From CAZLQF01 sp964561545 (lineage in GTDB: Bacteria > Bacteroidota > Bacteroidia > CAILMK01 > CAYYUA01), in the NCBI GenBank assembly GCA_964561545.1, contig CAZLQF010000010.1:1-64000 (forward strand): 64,000 nucleotides of DNA, read 5' to 3'. The notes under the pieces were generated by a model that was given only the letters and a program-made list of their open reading frames with translations, had not been told where the DNA came from and searched no databases. Each line of letters opens with the position of its first letter. Position 1 is the first letter of the stretch. Position numbers and translations under genes: made by a program. Positions 1 through 8,972 of the stretch are shown here, piece by piece.

Positions 1-176
1 AATCCACGCTTTTAATCAAACCGCCCAGCTTCATGATACCCGCACTGTTTCTTGTTTTGATCAGGAGGACGCATGGCTGCCATTGCTAACAACACCTCAA
101 TCAAGTTCAAATAAAAGGGCTCGGGGGGCGGTTGTTGATATACCCGAACGAACAACGAGGAACAAAGACCGGCCCC

Positions 177-854
177 CTAATTGCCTTGCAATGCCTCAAA
201 AGAACGTTTTTGATATTGATCAGGGATTTGCATGCCAAAGATTTCCGGAGGAGGTTTTGCTTCTAAATTGACCTCATTGACTTCAAAGCTGAGAACCCCG
301 TCAATGTCCTTGTTTAGATATTCCATTTTTAAAGGAAACCCTTCGAGGCCCTTATGCGCATATTGCATGGATGTTTTGGGCGCCTTGATGGCTTTTGTGT
401 ACCAATAGGCCATTTTTAGTTTGCGCCCCTTATATTGGGCCACCAAAACGGCCTTTTGACATTCATATCCGGCTAAATTCATGGTTTGGTCTTGCTTATT
501 GACGGCTTGGTAATCGACATTTTTGGCGTCCTTATAGGCAGCCAATTGGCTCATGGTCATGGGTGTAGCGAATTTTTGTTGGCCCATGTCCATCATTAAC
601 AGGGCTTCTTGCTGATCGCTAACAATGTTGAAATTCAGGATCGGCAAGCGCAGCGAAGTCCTGGAGCGGCCGGAATCCCACATAAATTTCATCTTGGCGT
701 CACTGAAGCGTTTTTTGATCGATTCGCTAACGCGGTCGTTCCTTAAGCTAATGTTGTAAGTGATGATGCCATGCGGGGTAGGATCTTTTGATTTAAAAGC
801 AGTAATAATGGGAAAGCAGATCAGAAAGCACAAGGCTGCAATGAATGGTTTCAT
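177..854 (-). CDS. Secreted DUF4412/GLPGLI-like protein
   Basis: A 225-residue protein with a clear signal peptide (hydrophobic residues 5-20, ending near an AFKS site). The body has the pattern of the small Bacteroidota secreted proteins annotated as DUF4412 or GLPGLI-like: a beta-rich segment, a run of methionines (LLMMDMGQQ), then a motif around YECQKAV, followed by a statement-like 'WYTKAI' strand and a C-terminal segment on lysine and glutamate-rich strands. These proteins are predicted periplasmic or outer-membrane-associated, and their biochemical role is not known. A perfect TAnnTTTG box lies 16 nt before the ATG. The stop codon faces the window edge with no convincing gene before it. 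Family assignment is by general resemblance only. Confidence 0.6.
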   Translation of the reverse strand: MKPFIAALCFLICFPIITAFKSKDPTPHGIITYNISLRNDRVSESIKKRFSDAKMKFMWDSGRSRTSLRLPILNFNIVSDQQEALLMMDMGQQKFATPMTMSQLAAYKDAKNVDYQAVNKQDQTMNLAGYECQKAVLVAQYKGRKLKMAYWYTKAIKAPKTSMQYAHKGLEGFPLKMEYLNKDIDGVLSFEVNEVNLEAKPPPEIFGMQIPDQYQKRSFEALQGN

Positions 855-870
855 GGATTACGATTTGCTG

Positions 871-878
871 CAAAAGTA
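871..878 (-). promoter_or_regulatory. -7 box (TACTTTTG) for the DUF4412-like gene
   Basis: On the minus strand the box TACTTTTG matches the Bacteroidota primary sigma factor -7 consensus TAnnTTTG exactly and stands 16 nt upstream of the ATG at 854. No good -33 TTG was identified. Confidence 0.5.
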
Positions 879-888
879 ACAATATGTT

Positions 889-905
889 ATGGCCAGGCAG
901 GCCAT
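889..905 (-). terminator. Possible terminator hairpin
   Basis: A perfect inverted repeat, ATGGCC at 889-894 and GGCCAT at 900-905 with a 5-nt loop, lies 38 nt beyond the stop of the solenoid gene at 943. It is not followed by a clear T run on the minus strand, and it also lies just upstream of the -7 box of the next gene, so an operator is equally possible. Confidence 0.3.
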
Positions 906-942
906 TTACCGCAAATAATGGACCATCCTTAAGAAGCGGTAT

Positions 943-3786
943 TCATCGTTTCATGAACTTAGTGGTAGCCTGATAATGGTCTCCCGTCAAACGGAGGATG
1001 TAAAGGCCTTTTTCTAAATTTTTAATGGAAAAAGCATTTTGCTTGCTGGATACGGGCTGGCTTCTTAGAAGCTTGCCGGTGGAGGAATAGATTGCTACGT
1101 GGTCAAAGTGACCGCCTTTTGCTTGAATACTGATCTCGTCCTGAACAGGATTGGGATGTATTTTCGGCTCATCGTTTTGGAAAGATGCGGTTTCAAGGCC
1201 GGTTGTTGACGTATCCTCCCTTACTGCAAATGGACCCGGGCTTTGAATGCCATCCCGCTCAATGTAAAAAGTGCTTTGGTCCGTAACTTTAGCCGATTCG
1301 CCACTGCGAGTATCCCAGCTACCATTCATGTAATGGGTAACATAACAATTGTTAAAATCAAAGTTGTTAACCTCAAGGTCAGGTACCCACTCAAGCCGCA
1401 GGTCCATGTTTACATTGGCATTGCTGCTTGCATTGACGAACCAGGTCTGGTCTACCAAGGATTGGCTATTGGCAAGATCGCTGCCTGAAGTCCCATTGGC
1501 CTTAACCCCACTCTTCACATCGATCCCGTACTCAACTGCATTGTTGGCCTGATGGTTGATCCTGGCCGGTGAATAGTTAGCCGCCGTACCAACCGGATAA
1601 ATGCCAGTATCCTGGTTGTAAAGCATTCGGTTCAGGGTACCATTACCATTGGTAACCACATAACTGCTTGCAGCCTGGCCATTGATCACGGCATTGGAAT
1701 CTAAATGCAGGTTTTGATCGCCAATCATTAGTTGACCCTGATCCAGCATTAATTCGGAATGAATGGTAAGGTCAGAGCCGAGTTTGGCCTCGTTTTGGCT
1801 ACCAACGTTGACATCAAATGTGCCCAGCCTTGCTTGACCCTGGGTAAACTTAAGTGCACCATTTAAAGATCCGGAAGTGTTAAGGGCCAATTCAGCATTG
1901 GCATCACCGGAGAGCGTTCCGGAACTTGTGCTACTTATATTGCCTTGAATTTCCAGTCGATGGCCATTCAAAGTCAATTCACCACCTTTGGTTCTTAGTT
2001 CATTACTTAGAACCAGATCCGAGCCTAAAGCAAGGGTATCATTTACGGGAAGGTCAACTTCCAAGTCCTGAAGGGTTTGGTTCCCCTGGGTCATCCTTAA
2101 TGGCCCTTCAAAACTCTGATTACTATTAGCAATAACAGAGGCATTGCCATTGGCGGATAACGAACCAGAACCGCCTCCTGCCATATTGCCATTCAAATAA
2201 AGGTTGTTTCCGTTTAAGCCGAGCTGTCCTTGCTGAAGCGCTAAATCGCCATTTACATTTACTTCTGTGCCTAAAGCCACTTGCTCGCTATTGCTGTTCA
2301 GGTTCACCGTAAAGTCGTTAACGGTATTGCCATTGTTGGTAAAAGCCAGGTTACCGCTAAAGCTGCCAGTATTTGCAATTACAAGGTCAGAGGAGGCATT
2401 AGCGGCTACTTTACCATTTGCGCCGGATGCCCAATCACCCTTGAGGGTTAACTTGTTGCCTTTAAAATCCAAGTAACCGTTTTGAGGTTCAAAATCACCT
2501 TGAATGGAAAGGTCGGAATCTAAAGTCACTTCATTACCAGCACCAACATTGAAGACGAGATCATTCACCGTATCCCTGGCTGACTTGAATTCAATACAGC
2601 TGCTTAATTTGCTGTTGGTATTAATGGTAAGATCTGAAGCTGCACTGCCGGCAAACCGGGCGTTGTTATTGGAAGTTAAATCCCCCAAAATTTTAAGATG
2701 CGCCCCATTGATGTCGAGAAAAGATTTTTGCAAGGCCAGCAAATTGTTAATGGTGGCATTGGTGGTTAAAGCAATATTACTGGTATCATGGGCCATCATT
2801 AAATTAACATTCCGCGGATTTGATAATTCTGCACCAGCTTGTTTGCTATTGCCCTGGTAAGTAACATCATAAGCTCCCTGACCGACCAATGAGCTTAAGC
2901 CTTTATTTCCGTTGATGAAGATCTTGCCATTGTTTTGGATTGCCAATTTTCCATTTGAAAAGGTAGCAACATCACCATGGTCAACCTGTAGGGTATCGCC
3001 TATGCTCAGGGTATCCCCGGTTAATTTTAGATGCCCTTGTTGTAAGGCAAGTTTATTTTTGATGGTTGAATTCTCGAATAGCTCCAAGGTGTCATCCTTG
3101 TTATTTAAGTTAAGACGTACATTCTTTGGATGGTTGTTCTTGTTAATTAAACCAAATTCATTCAAGGACCCACCCCGATATATTAGGTTGTAATCGCCCA
3201 ATGGATTGAACAACCCAGCTCCGGGCCCACTAAAATTTCCGCCATCTGAAACAATAACTGCACCATCAGCGATGTCAAAATTGGCTCCGGCACAATCACC
3301 CAATGGCAAGCTTGTCAAATCACTGTTCAAATAAAGTGTATCATTGGCCTTTAAATTATTACAAACAACAAAGATGGTATCCACGCTTACAACATTGGCT
3401 TTGGTTACGCCATTGAGGGGAACGGCTCTGGTAGTACCGATGATCAATCGGTCAATATCCACGACTCCTGAACCCGAACCTTTTAAATCGCCTGCTTTAA
3501 TTTCCAATTTCCCATTGCCCTGGAGTGTACCGTCAACACTAATGTAAGCAGTTGAATGGTCGATGGTTACGGCTTGGTCCAGATTTACATTGACGTTGCT
3601 ATCAATTTTCACCGTTTGATTGGCACCAATTACATTACCCGGTGCAGTGCCCCCTTGCCAGGTAGCGCCACTGCTCCAATCACCATTGGACGTGGCGGTG
3701 TAGGTTTGTGCAATTACACATGAAGGGATCAGTAAAATCGCTGATAATATAAGTTTACAGTTTGCTTTGAAAATTTGATAAAGCAT
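943..3786 (-). CDS. T9SS-sorted beta-solenoid protein, largest of three tandem paralogs
   Basis: A 947-residue secreted protein. Residues 1-26 form a signal peptide. Residues 29-75 hold the motif DWSSGATWQGG followed by a G8-like strand (TVKIDSNVNVNLDQ), common at the start of Bacteroidota beta-solenoid proteins. Residues 246-349 are a 104-residue unit, and residues 350-431, 432-514, 515-596 and 597-678 are four consecutive units of 82-83 residues. Each unit opens with a QxGxLxLNG strand, passes through GDL and LxIN strands and closes with a LGSDLxIxGE strand. A partial unit and a conserved module (YPVGTAANYSPARI, then a motif around LEWVPDLEVNNFDFNNCY) precede the T9SS type A sorting domain, which begins near HPNPVQDE and ends GLYILRLTG...FMKR. 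It is probably exported across the outer membrane by T9SS and displayed at the surface. No enzymatic motif was found; a structural or adhesive role is inference. Confidence 0.85.
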   Translation of the reverse strand: MLYQIFKANCKLILSAILLIPSCVIAQTYTATSNGDWSSGATWQGGTAPGNVIGANQTVKIDSNVNVNLDQAVTIDHSTAYISVDGTLQGNGKLEIKAGDLKGSGSGVVDIDRLIIGTTRAVPLNGVTKANVVSVDTIFVVCNNLKANDTLYLNSDLTSLPLGDCAGANFDIADGAVIVSDGGNFSGPGAGLFNPLGDYNLIYRGGSLNEFGLINKNNHPKNVRLNLNNKDDTLELFENSTIKNKLALQQGHLKLTGDTLSIGDTLQVDHGDVATFSNGKLAIQNNGKIFINGNKGLSSLVGQGAYDVTYQGNSKQAGAELSNPRNVNLMMAHDTSNIALTTNATINNLLALQKSFLDINGAHLKILGDLTSNNNARFAGSAASDLTINTNSKLSSCIEFKSARDTVNDLVFNVGAGNEVTLDSDLSIQGDFEPQNGYLDFKGNKLTLKGDWASGANGKVAANASSDLVIANTGSFSGNLAFTNNGNTVNDFTVNLNSNSEQVALGTEVNVNGDLALQQGQLGLNGNNLYLNGNMAGGGSGSLSANGNASVIANSNQSFEGPLRMTQGNQTLQDLEVDLPVNDTLALGSDLVLSNELRTKGGELTLNGHRLEIQGNISSTSSGTLSGDANAELALNTSGSLNGALKFTQGQARLGTFDVNVGSQNEAKLGSDLTIHSELMLDQGQLMIGDQNLHLDSNAVINGQAASSYVVTNGNGTLNRMLYNQDTGIYPVGTAANYSPARINHQANNAVEYGIDVKSGVKANGTSGSDLANSQSLVDQTWFVNASSNANVNMDLRLEWVPDLEVNNFDFNNCYVTHYMNGSWDTRSGESAKVTDQSTFYIERDGIQSPGPFAVREDTSTTGLETASFQNDEPKIHPNPVQDEISIQAKGGHFDHVAIYSSTGKLLRSQPVSSKQNAFSIKNLEKGLYILRLTGDHYQATTKFMKR

Positions 3787-3890
3787 GATGCTATTATTTA
3801 ATGGTGAAACAATTAAGCCCTCAATTTAACGAAAAATAAAGACCTCGGTTAAAAGTTAAAAGTGGTTTGCTGACCTTTAAAAGGCATTTT

Positions 3891-5699
3891 TTATTGCTTT
3901 ATGAACCTGCCCAAAGTAGTTGCTTCACTGCCCAATGTTCTAAAAATGTAAGTTCCTGATTCTAAATCCCCTACATTGATTACGGAAGTTCCATTACTTG
4001 TAATGTTGCAGGTTTTGAGCAATTGGCCGGAAGTTGTGTAAATCTGAACCTTATCAATTTGCTGTGTAAAATTGGCTTGGATTTTCAATTGATCCCTTAC
4101 TGGATTGGGGTAAAGTTTTTGACCAGCTGAAAGGCTGGAATGTTCTTCTTGACCGGTATTAATGCTTTCATCAAATACCCCAAAAGGGCTTAAATATTGG
4201 ATTTTAGCTCGTTCAATCGCAAAAGTCCCTTGAGTGGTTTTACTGGCGCTAATCGAGGTTACTGAATCCCAATTACCACCCTTGAAATGACTCAGGTAAC
4301 AGTTATTTCGGTCAAAGTTGTTAACTTCAATATCAGCCGTCCATTCCACTTTTAAATCAGTACTGACGCTCCCTGGATTTTCTTTATCCACCAACCAGGT
4401 ACGGTTAACGACCGGCTCAGCATCTGCAAGGTCATATCCTGAAGTTCCTTGATTGCTAACCCCATTTTTCACTTGAACGTTGTAGCTAACGCTATCATTT
4501 GAATTGTTCGTAACGGTGACGGGGGAATAGCTTAATGATGTTCCTACGGCATAAGTGGCCGAATCATTACTTGGTACTACTTTGTTTACCGTTCCAGTGC
4601 CATTGGTAACCAGGTAACTACTGGTATCCTGCCCATTGACTTTAGCTGCACCTTCAAAACTTAAATCATCAGTTCCCAGGAATAATCGTCCTTGGTCAAG
4701 CTTCAACGCCTGGGCAATATGAAGATCCGAATCCAGTTCGGCAATATTACCAGCGCCTGTATTGAGCAATAACCTTTTCAAACTGTTATGGCCTTGTGCA
4801 AACGCAAGCGGGCTTGTCAAACCATCAGTGGTATTGATGTAAAGAACAGAATTAGGATTGCCGGCCAATTTTCCATCGCTACCAGTAACAAGGTCTCCCT
4901 GAATTTCAAGTTGATACCCATTAAGGTCCATCCGGCCTTTTTCCACGGAGAGTTCTCCCTTAACCGTCACATCGTTTTCTAAATCAACTTGATGATCATT
5001 GGTATTTAAATTAACAACCACATCGGTTGGATTGGCCTTTTCAAGCAAGACTCCTGAGGCGGTAGAAGCTCCCTTGTATAACACATGATAAGCTCCTAAA
5101 GTCGTAAAGGATTGCTCACCAGGATTTGGGCCTGGGCCTGGGCCACCATCTGCACCAAATGATCCGCCATTGATAAGAAAAGATGCACCATCCGCCAACA
5201 CTAAGTTACCACCCGGTACCGTTTTTAATTGATCTTTTAGATAAACGGTATCCTGAACCGTAACTTTAGTAACAAGCTCATTAGAAGCTTGAATGGTTAA
5301 TGCCTGGACTTTGATCAAGCCGCCCAAAGATAGAGCATCGGAAGTTGTTAAATTTAAATGGTCGATATTTAAACAGCCGGCAATTGAACCTGTAATTGCA
5401 CCCTGCGATATTGCTACAATACCTGATCCCTTTAGCGTGCCATTGACTATGAGGGAAGAATCTGAGCCTTGAATTGTTAAATTCTGATCGAGGGTAACCG
5501 TATCTCCACTACTGATTTTCACGATATCGTTGGTTTCTATAAGAATTCCGGGTTTAAATCCTCCCTGCCAAGTATTGCTGCTATCCCAAGCTCCATTGCC
5601 TGAGGTGGTATATGTTTGTTGTGCCTTTAATGGACCAAGACACAAAAACATTCCAAAGAAGACTAAGGCAACAAATCTGAACCTATCAAACTTCATCAT
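3891..5699 (-). CDS. T9SS-sorted beta-solenoid protein, shortest paralog
   Basis: A 602-residue paralog of the genes on both sides. It has a signal peptide (residues 1-26), the same start motif (YTTSGNGAWDSSNTWQGG), a glycine/proline linker (GGPGPGPNPGE) and the same C-terminal module and T9SS sorting domain (LYPNPVRDQ to RFIKQ). Between linker and module it has only one 82-residue solenoid unit and lacks the ~105-residue long unit of both neighbours, so its reduced length is explained by whole missing repeats rather than by truncation. No frameshift is needed. It is presumably surface-exposed like its paralogs. About 100 nt separate it from each neighbour, and a terminator hairpin precedes it, so it may be transcribed on its own. 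Confidence 0.85.
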   Translation of the reverse strand: MMKFDRFRFVALVFFGMFLCLGPLKAQQTYTTSGNGAWDSSNTWQGGFKPGILIETNDIVKISSGDTVTLDQNLTIQGSDSSLIVNGTLKGSGIVAISQGAITGSIAGCLNIDHLNLTTSDALSLGGLIKVQALTIQASNELVTKVTVQDTVYLKDQLKTVPGGNLVLADGASFLINGGSFGADGGPGPGPNPGEQSFTTLGAYHVLYKGASTASGVLLEKANPTDVVVNLNTNDHQVDLENDVTVKGELSVEKGRMDLNGYQLEIQGDLVTGSDGKLAGNPNSVLYINTTDGLTSPLAFAQGHNSLKRLLLNTGAGNIAELDSDLHIAQALKLDQGRLFLGTDDLSFEGAAKVNGQDTSSYLVTNGTGTVNKVVPSNDSATYAVGTSLSYSPVTVTNNSNDSVSYNVQVKNGVSNQGTSGYDLADAEPVVNRTWLVDKENPGSVSTDLKVEWTADIEVNNFDRNNCYLSHFKGGNWDSVTSISASKTTQGTFAIERAKIQYLSPFGVFDESINTGQEEHSSLSAGQKLYPNPVRDQLKIQANFTQQIDKVQIYTTSGQLLKTCNITSNGTSVINVGDLESGTYIFRTLGSEATTLGRFIKQ

Positions 5700-5743
5700 A
5701 TAGCATTGGAAATAAATTGATTTTCAAACTTCAATATAAATAA

Positions 5744-5775
5744 TAAACCCCGGTTTTAAAACAAACCAGGGTTTA
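5744..5775 (-). terminator. Hairpin terminator after the 718-residue solenoid gene
   Basis: TAAACCC (5744-5750) pairs with GGGTTTA (5769-5775) and, after one C/A mismatch, GGTTT (5752-5756) pairs with AAACC (5763-5767), leaving a 6-nt loop. On the minus strand the hairpin sits 24 nt past the stop of the gene ending at 5799 and is followed by a TTATTTATATT stretch, consistent with an intrinsic terminator. Confidence 0.6.
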
Positions 5776-5798
5776 GTAGCTTTTGAAGAGAATTACCT

Positions 5799-7955
5799 TT
5801 ACCGTTTTATGAACCTGGTGGCAGCAGTTTTTTCACTTCCTACCAATCGTAAGAAATATACGCCTTCTTCAAGACCGGCTACATTGATCGACTTAATTGC
5901 TGAAGCATCAATTTGATGATCCTTCATCAATTGGCCGGTAGCTGAGTAAACCTCAACCTTGTCAAATTCTGGCTTAGCAGTGTTTTCTATGGTTAACTCG
6001 TCATTTACAGGGTTGGGGTAAACTTCCACGTTGGGATTTTTGGTTACTAATTCTTCTTTACCTGTTACATTATCGTCTTGTACCGCAAAAGGGCTTAAGC
6101 TTTGGATGCTGTCCCTTTGGATGGCAAAGGTTCCTTGAGCTGTTGCATAAGCGCTGGCCGATGCTATTGAATCCCAGTTTCCGCCTATGTAATGACTGAT
6201 GTAGCAGTTATTACGGTCGAAGTTGTTTACCTCAATATCAGAAGTCCATTCAAGTTTTAAATCCATATTCACCGTTGCCTGACCTTTAGTATTGACCAAC
6301 CAGGTGCGGTCTACAACACTTTGAACGTCACTAATGTCCGACCCGGAAGTACCTTGCGCCATAACACCATTCATTACGTTTAGGGTGTAATTAACCGTGT
6401 CATTAGAGTTGTTCATGATAGTAGCGGGGGAGTAGGAAGCATTCGTACCGACCGGGTAAGTGGCGGAATCATTGCTATTGATCATGATGTTGACCGTACC
6501 ATCGCCATTGGTTACGATGTAATTGTTGGTATCATTTCCATTGAGCATGGCCGTGGCTTCGAAGCTTAAATCATGATCTCCGGTCATCAACATGCCTTCA
6601 TTGATCATTAGCTCGGAGGCAATTTGAAGATCTGACCCAAGTTCAACATTATTACCGGATCCTACATTAAGCATTAACTTGCTCAACATATTTTGGTTAT
6701 CATTGAACCTAATGCTACTACTTAAAGCAGATGACGTGTTAATAGTTAGTTCAGAATTGGCATTGCCGCTCAATGTTCCATCGGTAGTACCATTAAGATC
6801 ACCCTGAACTTCAAGGTTGTAGCTGTTAAGGTCTAACATCCCTTGTTCCAAGTCAAGCTCACCTGTGATCGTAGCATCACCGTCCATAGAAACGCTGCTT
6901 GATCCCTGATCCATCATAACAGTAACGTTATTAAGGTCATTGGATCCGGATAATTCTGCACCGGCCGTCTTAGCACCTCCCATATAGGTTACATTGAATG
7001 CACCTTGCGGTGTAAGAGAACTCAATGTTTCGTTGCCCTCGATCATAATTTCAGCATTGCTTGCTAATGAGAGGGTACCACCGGAAGAAAAATCAACATT
7101 GCCATTGGCAAGGCGGAGGGTATCTTCAACATTAAGCGTATTGCCATCCAAATTAACCATACCTTTATTTAAGATCAGGTTGTTGTTAATGTTGGCATCT
7201 TCATTTAAATCCACTTGATCTGAACTTGCATCCATCATCAAAATAACATTATTCGGATCATTGGCTCCCAATAATACGGTAGCCGAAACACCACCGCTTT
7301 TAAAGATGACATTGTAATTGCCCAATGGAGCAAATAAATTTTCGCCTGGCACAGGCCCCGGGCCTGGCACAGTGTTACTTCCGCCCAATTGGCCTCCATC
7401 AATTACAATGAAACCGTTGGCACCTATTTCAACAGCAGCCCCACCTGGTCCGGGGTTGGGATTAGATGAACCTGTTAGGTCATTTTTCAATAGAAGCGTA
7501 TCCTGGGCTACAAGCGTATCGGAAAGGGTAATTGGCGCATCAACTTCAATGACGTTGGCTTTTGTTTCCCCATTTTTATCAACAGCACCAGTAGTTGCTA
7601 AGGTCAATTGATTGACATCCAAATTGCCATTGGCTGAACCATCAATTGTTCCCTGATTGACGCTAATTTCCCCATTGCTTTGGAGCGTTCCATCTACGTT
7701 CACAATGGCACCTGAACCATTGATCTGAAGATCTTGATTGAGGGTAACTGTTACACCACTGTTAATCTGAACATTTTCATTGGCCCCAATCGTATCTCCC
7801 GGGGTACTACTACCTTGCCAGGTAGCGCTACTGCTCCAATCTCCGCTGCTATTGGCAATGTACTGTGGTTGTGCATTTAAAAAGGAGAAACTCGATAAAA
7901 TTGTCAGAAGCCAAATAGCAATATTGATCTTCAAAAAGGTGTTGTAATTTTTCAT
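5799..7955 (-). CDS. T9SS-sorted beta-solenoid protein, first of the tandem set
   Basis: A 718-residue paralog. The signal peptide is residues 1-28 and the start motif DWSSSATWQGS matches the neighbours. Two glycine/proline linkers (SNPNPGPGG and VPGPGPVPGE) follow. The repeat region has one long unit of 107 residues and one 82-residue unit, so it is intermediate between the other two genes. The C-terminal module (YPVGTNASYSPATI; LEWTSDIEVNNFDRNNCY) and the T9SS sorting domain (VYPNPVNDELTI to TRFIKR) are nearly interchangeable with those of the 602-residue paralog. Methionine is enriched in several strands (VILMMD, VTVMMD). It is the promoter-proximal gene of the leftward set; no exact TAnnTTTG box was found, only the near match TATATTTA about 30 nt upstream. 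Function is unknown; surface display is inferred. Confidence 0.85.
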   Translation of the reverse strand: MKNYNTFLKINIAIWLLTILSSFSFLNAQPQYIANSSGDWSSSATWQGSSTPGDTIGANENVQINSGVTVTLNQDLQINGSGAIVNVDGTLQSNGEISVNQGTIDGSANGNLDVNQLTLATTGAVDKNGETKANVIEVDAPITLSDTLVAQDTLLLKNDLTGSSNPNPGPGGAAVEIGANGFIVIDGGQLGGSNTVPGPGPVPGENLFAPLGNYNVIFKSGGVSATVLLGANDPNNVILMMDASSDQVDLNEDANINNNLILNKGMVNLDGNTLNVEDTLRLANGNVDFSSGGTLSLASNAEIMIEGNETLSSLTPQGAFNVTYMGGAKTAGAELSGSNDLNNVTVMMDQGSSSVSMDGDATITGELDLEQGMLDLNSYNLEVQGDLNGTTDGTLSGNANSELTINTSSALSSSIRFNDNQNMLSKLMLNVGSGNNVELGSDLQIASELMINEGMLMTGDHDLSFEATAMLNGNDTNNYIVTNGDGTVNIMINSNDSATYPVGTNASYSPATIMNNSNDTVNYTLNVMNGVMAQGTSGSDISDVQSVVDRTWLVNTKGQATVNMDLKLEWTSDIEVNNFDRNNCYISHYIGGNWDSIASASAYATAQGTFAIQRDSIQSLSPFAVQDDNVTGKEELVTKNPNVEVYPNPVNDELTIENTAKPEFDKVEVYSATGQLMKDHQIDASAIKSINVAGLEEGVYFLRLVGSEKTAATRFIKR

Positions 7956-8161
7956 AAGCTTTCTTTTTTTGTTTGTTCAAGATTAAACGTAAATATAATA
8001 AGATTTTTTGACCCATTTTTAATCAAAGCCGAATCCAACGTATCCTTATCATTCAATAAAGCATCGCCCCCACCATGCAGTAAGCATAAACCATTAACAA
8101 AATTTATGCCTATTTACTCAGAAATTTAAGGATGGGGTTTGGGTTTCATTCATTGAACCAT

Positions 8162-8181
8162 AAGGGCTCAATTATGCCCTT
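8162..8181 (-). terminator. Hairpin at the end of the cytochrome oxidase operon
   Basis: AAGGGC (8162-8167) and GCCCTT (8176-8181) form a perfect 6-bp stem with an 8-nt loop, starting 3 nt after the stop of the DUF983 gene. There is no T tract on the minus strand, so it may be a stabilising 3' end or a weak terminator. Confidence 0.35.
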
Positions 8182-8183
8182 GT

Positions 8184-8579
8184 TTAGTTAGGGCAGGATT
8201 CAGAATAGCTCTTACCCGGGTCATACTTAATACCGGAAAAAGCATAAAGCATTAAAATCCGGCTGTAGCGAAAGAAAAGAGGTGTTAACGCAACCAAGGC
8301 ACCAATGATGATGGCTAAGTATATCCATACTGCGGGATCATTGAGTACATAATAAGTCAAGAAACCAAGGATTAACCCAACACCTACCGAAAAAGCGTAG
8401 TTAAAGTACATGGAGCCCCAAAAAAAACCGGGTTCAATTTCATATTGGCATTCACATTCCGGACAATATGTATGCATGTCCATGAAGTTGGTGTGGTATG
8501 AAGGGTTAACAAACACGCTACCTTTTCTACAACGTGGGCATTTCTGCTGCATTAAGGCAAGGAAAACAGGCTTATTCAT
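8184..8579 (-). CDS. DUF983 zinc-ribbon membrane protein
   Basis: A 131-residue protein with two CxxC knuckles, CPRCRKG near residue 14 and CPECECQ near residue 39, then the motif EPGFFWGSMY and two hydrophobic helices (about residues 58-78 and 84-104). This is the DUF983 pattern. Members often sit in cytochrome oxidase gene clusters and are suspected assembly factors, but no activity is established. Here it is the last gene of the leftward oxidase operon, only 3 nt after the 85-residue membrane protein, which supports a link to oxidase maturation. Confidence 0.8.
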   Translation of the reverse strand: MNKPVFLALMQQKCPRCRKGSVFVNPSYHTNFMDMHTYCPECECQYEIEPGFFWGSMYFNYAFSVGVGLILGFLTYYVLNDPAVWIYLAIIIGALVALTPLFFRYSRILMLYAFSGIKYDPGKSYSESCPN

Positions 8580-8582
8580 AAG

Positions 8583-8840
8583 TTATGTGGCTGCTTTAGT
8601 ACTTTTTTTGGCATTGTAATACCATAAGAAACCAACGGTTGCAGCTACGAGGTAAGGAGCTGCCAATAAGTAAAGGATGCCATCATTCAATCCCATTCCA
8701 ATGGTATTCTCATCCTTTTTCATGGCACTTTCCACGGTTGCTTTACACATTGGACATTGTGCAGACGTTTCTGCCAAACCCATCATCATCAAAGTAAAGA
8801 TTAGCAAGACCGGTAAAATATATGATTGAATTTTATGCAT
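8583..8840 (-). CDS. Small membrane protein with CPMC motif, oxidase operon
   Basis: An 85-residue protein: signal peptide or first helix at residues 6-27, a CPMCKATVES segment directly after it, then a second helix (residues 53-76) and a lysine-rich tail. The CxxC pair is placed where the chain would enter the periplasm, so metal binding or redox chemistry related to copper delivery is imaginable, but this is inference from position and motif. It lies between DUF420 (132 nt gap) and DUF983 (3 nt gap) in the cytochrome oxidase operon. I do not recognise a named family. Confidence 0.65.
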   Translation of the reverse strand: MHKIQSYILPVLLIFTLMMMGLAETSAQCPMCKATVESAMKKDENTIGMGLNDGILYLLAAPYLVAATVGFLWYYNAKKSTKAAT

Positions 8841-8972
8841 GTTGAGGTATTTATTTAGACTGAATCCATTTTATTACCCAATCTAACGTGAATTTCTTTT
8901 CCATTGTTCAATTAAGTTACTTTTTCACGCCTGCATGATTCTGGTTACATGCGCTAAGTACTAAATACCCGC

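Noticed and set aside
1..271. Frames open on both strands at the left edge, including a plus-strand frame running to 271 and a short minus-strand start at 34
   Set aside because: Too short to judge; the plus frame overlaps the end of a well-supported convergent gene and has no recognisable protein pattern.
1753..2739. Regular repeats considered as a CRISPR array
   Set aside because: Unit is about 246 bp and in frame in a coding region; not repeat-spacer structure.
8933..8952. GCATG/CATGC hairpin in the oxidase operon spacer
   Set aside because: 5-bp stem with no T run on the minus strand; not distinguishable from chance.
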